Of a stretch of 64,000 bases of DNA, positions 63,373-64,000 are shown one piece after another. The position numbers were made by a program, and so were the translations under genes. The stretch is from assembly GCF_004342985.1 (NCBI RefSeq), contig NZ_SMBO01000011.1:30154-94153 (forward strand). Direction: 5' to 3'. Numbering within the stretch: position 1 is the stretch's first letter; each line of letters begins with the position of its first letter. Under the pieces are notes generated by a model. The model did not search any database and had not been told where the DNA came from. It worked only from the letters and a program-made list of their open reading frames with translations. This stretch comes from Novosphingobium sp. PhB57. Its GTDB lineage: Bacteria > Pseudomonadota > Alphaproteobacteria > Sphingomonadales > Sphingomonadaceae.

Positions 63373-64000
63373 TCACGCATCCCGGCATTCCCATTTGATG
63401 TAGGCCTTGTTTTCGCAGGCCCATGTCTCGTCGATTTCGACGAGAACGGCGGAGACCAGGCGCAGGAGCGCCTCGTCGTTGGGGAAGACCCTGACCTTGA
63501 CGGTACGGCGCTTGAGTTCCTGCTGGACGGCGCGCTCGATCGGGTTGGAGGTGCGCAGGCGCCGGCGATGGTACTCAGGCAGGGTGAAGACAGCCAGGCC
63601 TTCGGGGATGGCATTTTCCAGCCATGAGGCGAGCTTGGGCGCGTTTTTGCTATAGCCCGCGACGAGCTCATCGAGCGCGGCCTGTGCCTTTGCCAGCGAG
63701 CCGGCGTTCCAGACGCTGCGCAGTTCGGCGCCGATGCGGGCGCGGATGGCGACATTGGGAGCGTGATGGATGGCATTGGCGGCGAGGTGGAACTGGCAGC
63801 GCTGCCAGGTGGCCGATCCAAGTACCGCCCGGCGAGCTGCGCGCAGGCCTGCATGATCATCGGAGACGATGAATTCGACGCCTCGCATGCCGCGCGCGAC
63901 GAGGTCATCGAGGAAGCTGCGCCAGTGGACCTCGGCCTCCGACAGGGCAACGCTGACGCCGAGCACCCGGCGGCGCTCGTCAGATCCGATCCCGATCGCA
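63373..64000 (-). CDS. IS256-family (mutator) transposase, C-terminal part, runs off the window
   Basis: The frame stays open to the right edge, with IGIGSDERRRVLGVSVALSE at the boundary. It shows FLDDLVARGMRGVEFIVSDD (catalytic Asp), WQRCQFHLAANAIHHAPN and RRRLRTSNPIERAVQQELKR with the catalytic Glu, diagnostic for IS256/mutator transposases. The visible C-terminal ~208 residues look intact. The start lies beyond the window. Confidence 0.9.
   Translation of the reverse strand, partial: AIGIGSDERRRVLGVSVALSEAEVHWRSFLDDLVARGMRGVEFIVSDDHAGLRAARRAVLGSATWQRCQFHLAANAIHHAPNVAIRARIGAELRSVWNAGSLAKAQAALDELVAGYSKNAPKLASWLENAIPEGLAVFTLPEYHRRRLRTSNPIERAVQQELKRRTVKVRVFPNDEALLRLVSAVLVEIDETWACENKAYIKWECRDA

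Overview
The window reads as a GC-rich alphaproteobacterium of the sphingomonad group (Novosphingobium, Sphingobium or a relative). This is inferred from a LigJ-type 4-oxalomesaconate hydratase gene set, a MucR-type regulator, FecI/FecR/TonB signalling, an OprB-type porin remnant and extragenic palindromes. No rRNA or tRNA gene was seen, so the assignment rests on gene content alone. ParB-like, toprim/CHC2, DUF932, DUF736 and relaxase remnants suggest that about 35-55 kb derives from a plasmid or integrative element.

Layout. (1) 1-11.4 kb: an aromatic-acid catabolic cluster. A LysR regulator with two DNA-binding domains is divergent from two 4,5-dihydroxyphthalate-decarboxylase-like genes, a ligJ-like hydratase, a second amidohydrolase, an ACS-type MFS importer, a LigB-type extradiol dioxygenase, an HpcH/HpaI aldolase and a ThDP enzyme. 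Together they fit uptake, ring opening, hydration and aldol cleavage of an aromatic acid. (2) 11.4-16.5 kb: an MFS exporter, then a graveyard of broken genes (IS1182-like and IS5-like transposases, a DUF1016 nuclease, an AraC fragment) and one intact receiver protein. (3) 16.9-21.9 kb: a complete EmrB/EmrA/NodT tripartite efflux operon with a divergent AraC regulator and a clean dyad between them. (4) 22.3-30.0 kb: a defence island. A plus-strand four-gene operon encodes a PD-(D/E)xK-like protein, a SIR2 protein, a small middle component and a Rad50/SMC-like ATPase with a CPVC zinc hook. It faces a minus-strand Mrr-like nuclease/nSTAND NTPase followed by a frameshifted zinc-ribbon mini-gene. 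(5) 30.2-35.1 kb: an IS21-family element that has cut off a TonB-dependent receptor whose fecI/fecR regulators remain. (6) 35.3-55.1 kb: plasmid/ICE-type genes. A 9 kb redox-enzyme block (AKR, hydrolase, MDR, OYE, SDR, TetR, thioesterase, receiver, HWE kinase, CsbD) lies between two direct repeats of about 0.5 kb, each carrying the start of the DUF932 gene. A MucR protein with a long histone-H1-like tail and decayed conjugation genes follow. (7) 55.4-61.7 kb: a lipoprotein esterase and an AraC regulator divergent from an APH-type kinase, an acyl-CoA dehydrogenase and two SDR genes, an arrangement that recalls 4-hydroxyacyl-CoA catabolism. (8) 61.9-64 kb: an OprB-type porin pseudogene and an IS256-family transposase that runs off the window.

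The strongest candidate for an undescribed system is the four-gene operon at 22.3-27.4 kb. The SIR2, small-protein and SMC genes match the A-C-B order of Lamassu/ABC-three-component systems, but an additional predicted nuclease gene precedes them. The neighbouring Mrr-nSTAND unit may be a second defence system.
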